From: JAIOSF01 sp963677755
Lineage (GTDB): Bacteria; Campylobacterota; Campylobacteria; Campylobacterales; Arcobacteraceae
DNA length: 64,000 nucleotides
Direction of reading: 5' to 3'
NCBI GenBank assembly: GCA_963677755.1
Contig: OY782506.1
Location: 558,001-622,000 of the forward strand
The translations under genes and the position numbers were made by a program. The notes below the pieces were generated by a model, which had not been told where the DNA came from, made no database searches, and worked only from the letters and a program-made list of their open reading frames with translations. This document shows, in pieces, positions 62,574 to 64,000 of the stretch. The first letter of the stretch is position 1. The number at the start of each line of letters is the position of its first letter.

Positions 62574-62843
62574 ATGAAAAGTTATAGATTTATAATCATA
62601 GGTCATGTTCAAGGTGTTTATTATCGAAAAAATGTACAAAAAAATGCTAATAAAGAGAGATTTAGTGGTTATGTAAAAAACTTGTCTGATGGGAGTGTAG
62701 AAGCTTGTGTCACATGTGATGAAAGTCGTTTAGATAGGTTTTTGGATATACTTCAAAAAGGTTCTCCATCAAGTATTGTACATGAGATTAAAAAATATCA
62801 TTGTGATGAGAATTTTAGTAAAGACTTTGAAATAAGGTATTAA
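62574..62843 (+). CDS. acyP: Acylphosphatase
   Basis: An 89-aa small enzyme hydrolysing acyl phosphates. The phosphate-binding loop GHVQGVYYRKNVQ holds the catalytic Arg, and the GYVKNLSDGSVE motif holds the catalytic Asn. The length is typical. ATAAAGGTAC precedes the ATG. Transcribed with no obvious partner. Confidence 0.93.
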   Translation: MKSYRFIIIGHVQGVYYRKNVQKNANKERFSGYVKNLSDGSVEACVTCDESRLDRFLDILQKGSPSSIVHEIKKYHCDENFSKDFEIRY

Positions 62844-62881
62844 AACTTAACAAGATATAATACAAAAATAAAGGATATAAA

Positions 62882-63451
62882 ATGTTAAAATTATTATTAA
62901 GCATAGCAACTGTTTCAATACTTTTTGTAGGTTGTACTGAAAATACTAAAGAAGAAGTAAAAGCAACAACAAATAAGACTATTGATAATGTAGCAGAAGT
63001 AACCCAAGATGTTACAGATAGTGCGACAAAAGTGGTTCAAAAAGCAACTGAAAAAACAAAAGACGTTGTAAATAAAGTAACTGAAAGTACAACACCTGTT
63101 ATTGATGAGGTTACTACAAAAGTTAAAGATGTGGCAGAAGAAGTTACAACAAGTGTTACAAAAGTAACAAAAGACTTACAAGAAAAAGTTCACACAGCAA
63201 CAGCTCCAAAAATTGATGGGAAAGCACTATTTAAAGTATGTGGATCATGTCATGGGCAAAATGGAGAGAAAAAAGCTTTAAATGCTTCAAAAGTGATTCA
63301 AGGTTGGTCTAAAGAACAAGTAGAAGTTGCACTAAAAGGTTATAAATCTGGAACATATGGTGGAGCTATGAAAGGTGTAATGCTTGGACAAGTAAATAGT
63401 TTAGACGATGATAAAATAGAAGCATTAGCAACATATATCTCAACATTATAA
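62882..63451 (+). CDS. Lipoprotein c-type cytochrome with repetitive stalk
   Basis: A 189-aa protein: signal peptide with lipobox (ILFVGC, lipidated Cys at about residue 18), a Thr/Val/Lys/Glu-rich repetitive stalk (about 22-110, built from heptad-like VTxxTTKVKDVAEEV units) and a C-terminal class I cytochrome c domain with haem motif CGSCH (about 120) and a likely Met ligand in AMKGVMLGQ. It is similar to cytochrome c553 at its C-terminus. Likely a membrane-tethered periplasmic electron carrier; the stalk would set its reach. Confidence 0.85.
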   Translation: MLKLLLSIATVSILFVGCTENTKEEVKATTNKTIDNVAEVTQDVTDSATKVVQKATEKTKDVVNKVTESTTPVIDEVTTKVKDVAEEVTTSVTKVTKDLQEKVHTATAPKIDGKALFKVCGSCHGQNGEKKALNASKVIQGWSKEQVEVALKGYKSGTYGGAMKGVMLGQVNSLDDDKIEALATYISTL

Positions 63452-63452
63452 T

Positions 63453-63839
63453 ATGAATAATCAAACAACAATTAGTTTTATCAAACTAGGGGCTTTTATG
63501 ATGGCTCTTAGTGTAGCATTTGGAGCATTTGGGGCACATGCTTTAAAAGATCTCTTAGATGAACATATGACAAAAGTATATCATACTGCCGTTGAGTACC
63601 AATTTTATCACTCACTAGGTATGTTTGTAGTAGCTTTTGTAGCATACATAAATGATGATAAAAAAGTAAAAATAGCTGGATATATTATGGTGATAAGCAC
63701 AGCTATTTTTTGTGGTAGCTTATATATTATGACAATAACTGAACTTAAATGGTTAGGAGCAATTACACCAATAGGTGGGACTGGTTTTATTATCTCATGG
63801 ATTATGTTATTAGTTAGTCTAAATAGTAAACTCAAATAA
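63453..63839 (+). CDS. DUF423 membrane protein
   Basis: A 128-aa protein with four membrane helices (about 8-28, 45-65, 72-92 and 100-122) and the N-terminal family motif FGAFGAHALKDLL. Small DUF423 (YgdD-type) proteins have no assigned activity. The ATG lies 1 nt past the cytochrome stop, so they are co-transcribed. Confidence 0.9.
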   Translation: MNNQTTISFIKLGAFMMALSVAFGAFGAHALKDLLDEHMTKVYHTAVEYQFYHSLGMFVVAFVAYINDDKKVKIAGYIMVISTAIFCGSLYIMTITELKWLGAITPIGGTGFIISWIMLLVSLNSKLK

Positions 63840-63862
63840 GTTTTTTTAGGATATAATTTCTT

Positions 63863-64000
63863 ATGAAAAAAATACGTGAAGAACTTAGTAAATATCTTAT
63901 AATTGTGAAAAAAGAGAGCCATTATACAAGAGCTATGGTTATCACTTTTAAAAGATTGTTACATAAACAACTAGGTGGAAAATCACACCCTACAGAAGAG
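63863..64000 (+). CDS. Start of a further gene (3' end outside window)
   Basis: An ATG preceded by TTTAGGATATAA opens a frame that continues to the window end: 46 codons encoding a basic helical N-terminus (KKIREELSKYLIIVKKES, then RAMVITFKRLLHK). It is not recognised. It lies 23 nt after the DUF423 gene in the same direction. Confidence 0.6.
   Translation, partial: MKKIREELSKYLIIVKKESHYTRAMVITFKRLLHKQLGGKSHPTEE

Noticed and set aside
1..64000. CRISPR array
   Set aside because: No set of regularly spaced near-identical repeats was found; repeated short AT-rich words are scattered.

Overview
The window is AT-rich DNA from a Campylobacterota (epsilonproteobacterial) chromosome, most likely an Arcobacter-group organism. 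The evidence is the fur-lysS-glyA gene order, the futalosine-pathway gene mqnD, short Campylobacterota-type forms of murB and bioB, frequent TTG starts, a tmRNA whose tag reads ANNTNYAPAYAKAA, and strong A/T codon bias. The genus is inferred from gene content, not proven.

Backbone, left part (1-15350): the end of an acidic EF-hand-like protein; a CheY-like receiver; ispG; a tightly packed plus-strand run cvpA-fur-lysS-glyA-SPOR protein-trpE-like-mqnD; pdxH; a two-domain thioredoxin-fold protein; a FecR protein with a TPR/beta-barrel outer-membrane partner; and murB.

Island (15478-38636, about 23.2 kb): comM, which encodes the branch-migration helicase of natural transformation, is split. Its first 42 codons lie at 15352-15477 and the other 456 codons at 38637-40007; joining them restores one uninterrupted ComM of about 498 aa. 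The inserted DNA has imperfect terminal inverted repeats (TTCTAAG...AATTAAC) and begins with three overlapping genes: two tyrosine recombinases around a small coiled-coil protein. This architecture recalls Tn554-type transposons and the gamma-mobile-trio (GMT) elements of Gammaproteobacteria. The cargo is: a LexA/CI-type repressor; a restriction-modification operon (HTH controller, beta-class methyltransferase, nuclease-methylase fusion, separate PD-(D/E)XK nuclease); a DUF723-like triple-repeat protein; a P63C-domain protein; a run of four small genes of unknown function; a TerB/PH-like protein paired with a secreted endonuclease I; an orphan 288-aa protein; an intact IS256-family insertion sequence with an 8-bp target duplication; an 831-aa helicase-nuclease fusion; and a ribbon-helix-helix regulator with small genes at the right end. 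The element therefore destroys comM and also carries a secreted DNase, two independent ways of lowering natural transformation, while carrying at least two likely anti-phage modules.

Backbone, right part (38637-64000): a Bax-like glucosaminidase, the str operon (rpsL-rpsG-fusA), recA, eno, an FtsB-like protein and an AMIN protein, a cation:proton antiporter, bioB, a YfcE-like phosphoesterase, a CoA-binding protein, an OmpR-type two-component pair, a PEB4/SurA-type peptidyl-prolyl isomerase, class II fba, a membrane-anchored glutamate-synthase-like FMN protein, a ferredoxin:thioredoxin reductase-rhodanese fusion, an AAA protein with rnhB, bioA, a CBS-domain histidine kinase, ssrA (tmRNA), acylphosphatase, a lipoprotein cytochrome c, a DUF423 protein and the start of one further gene. 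No tRNA, rRNA or CRISPR array was seen.
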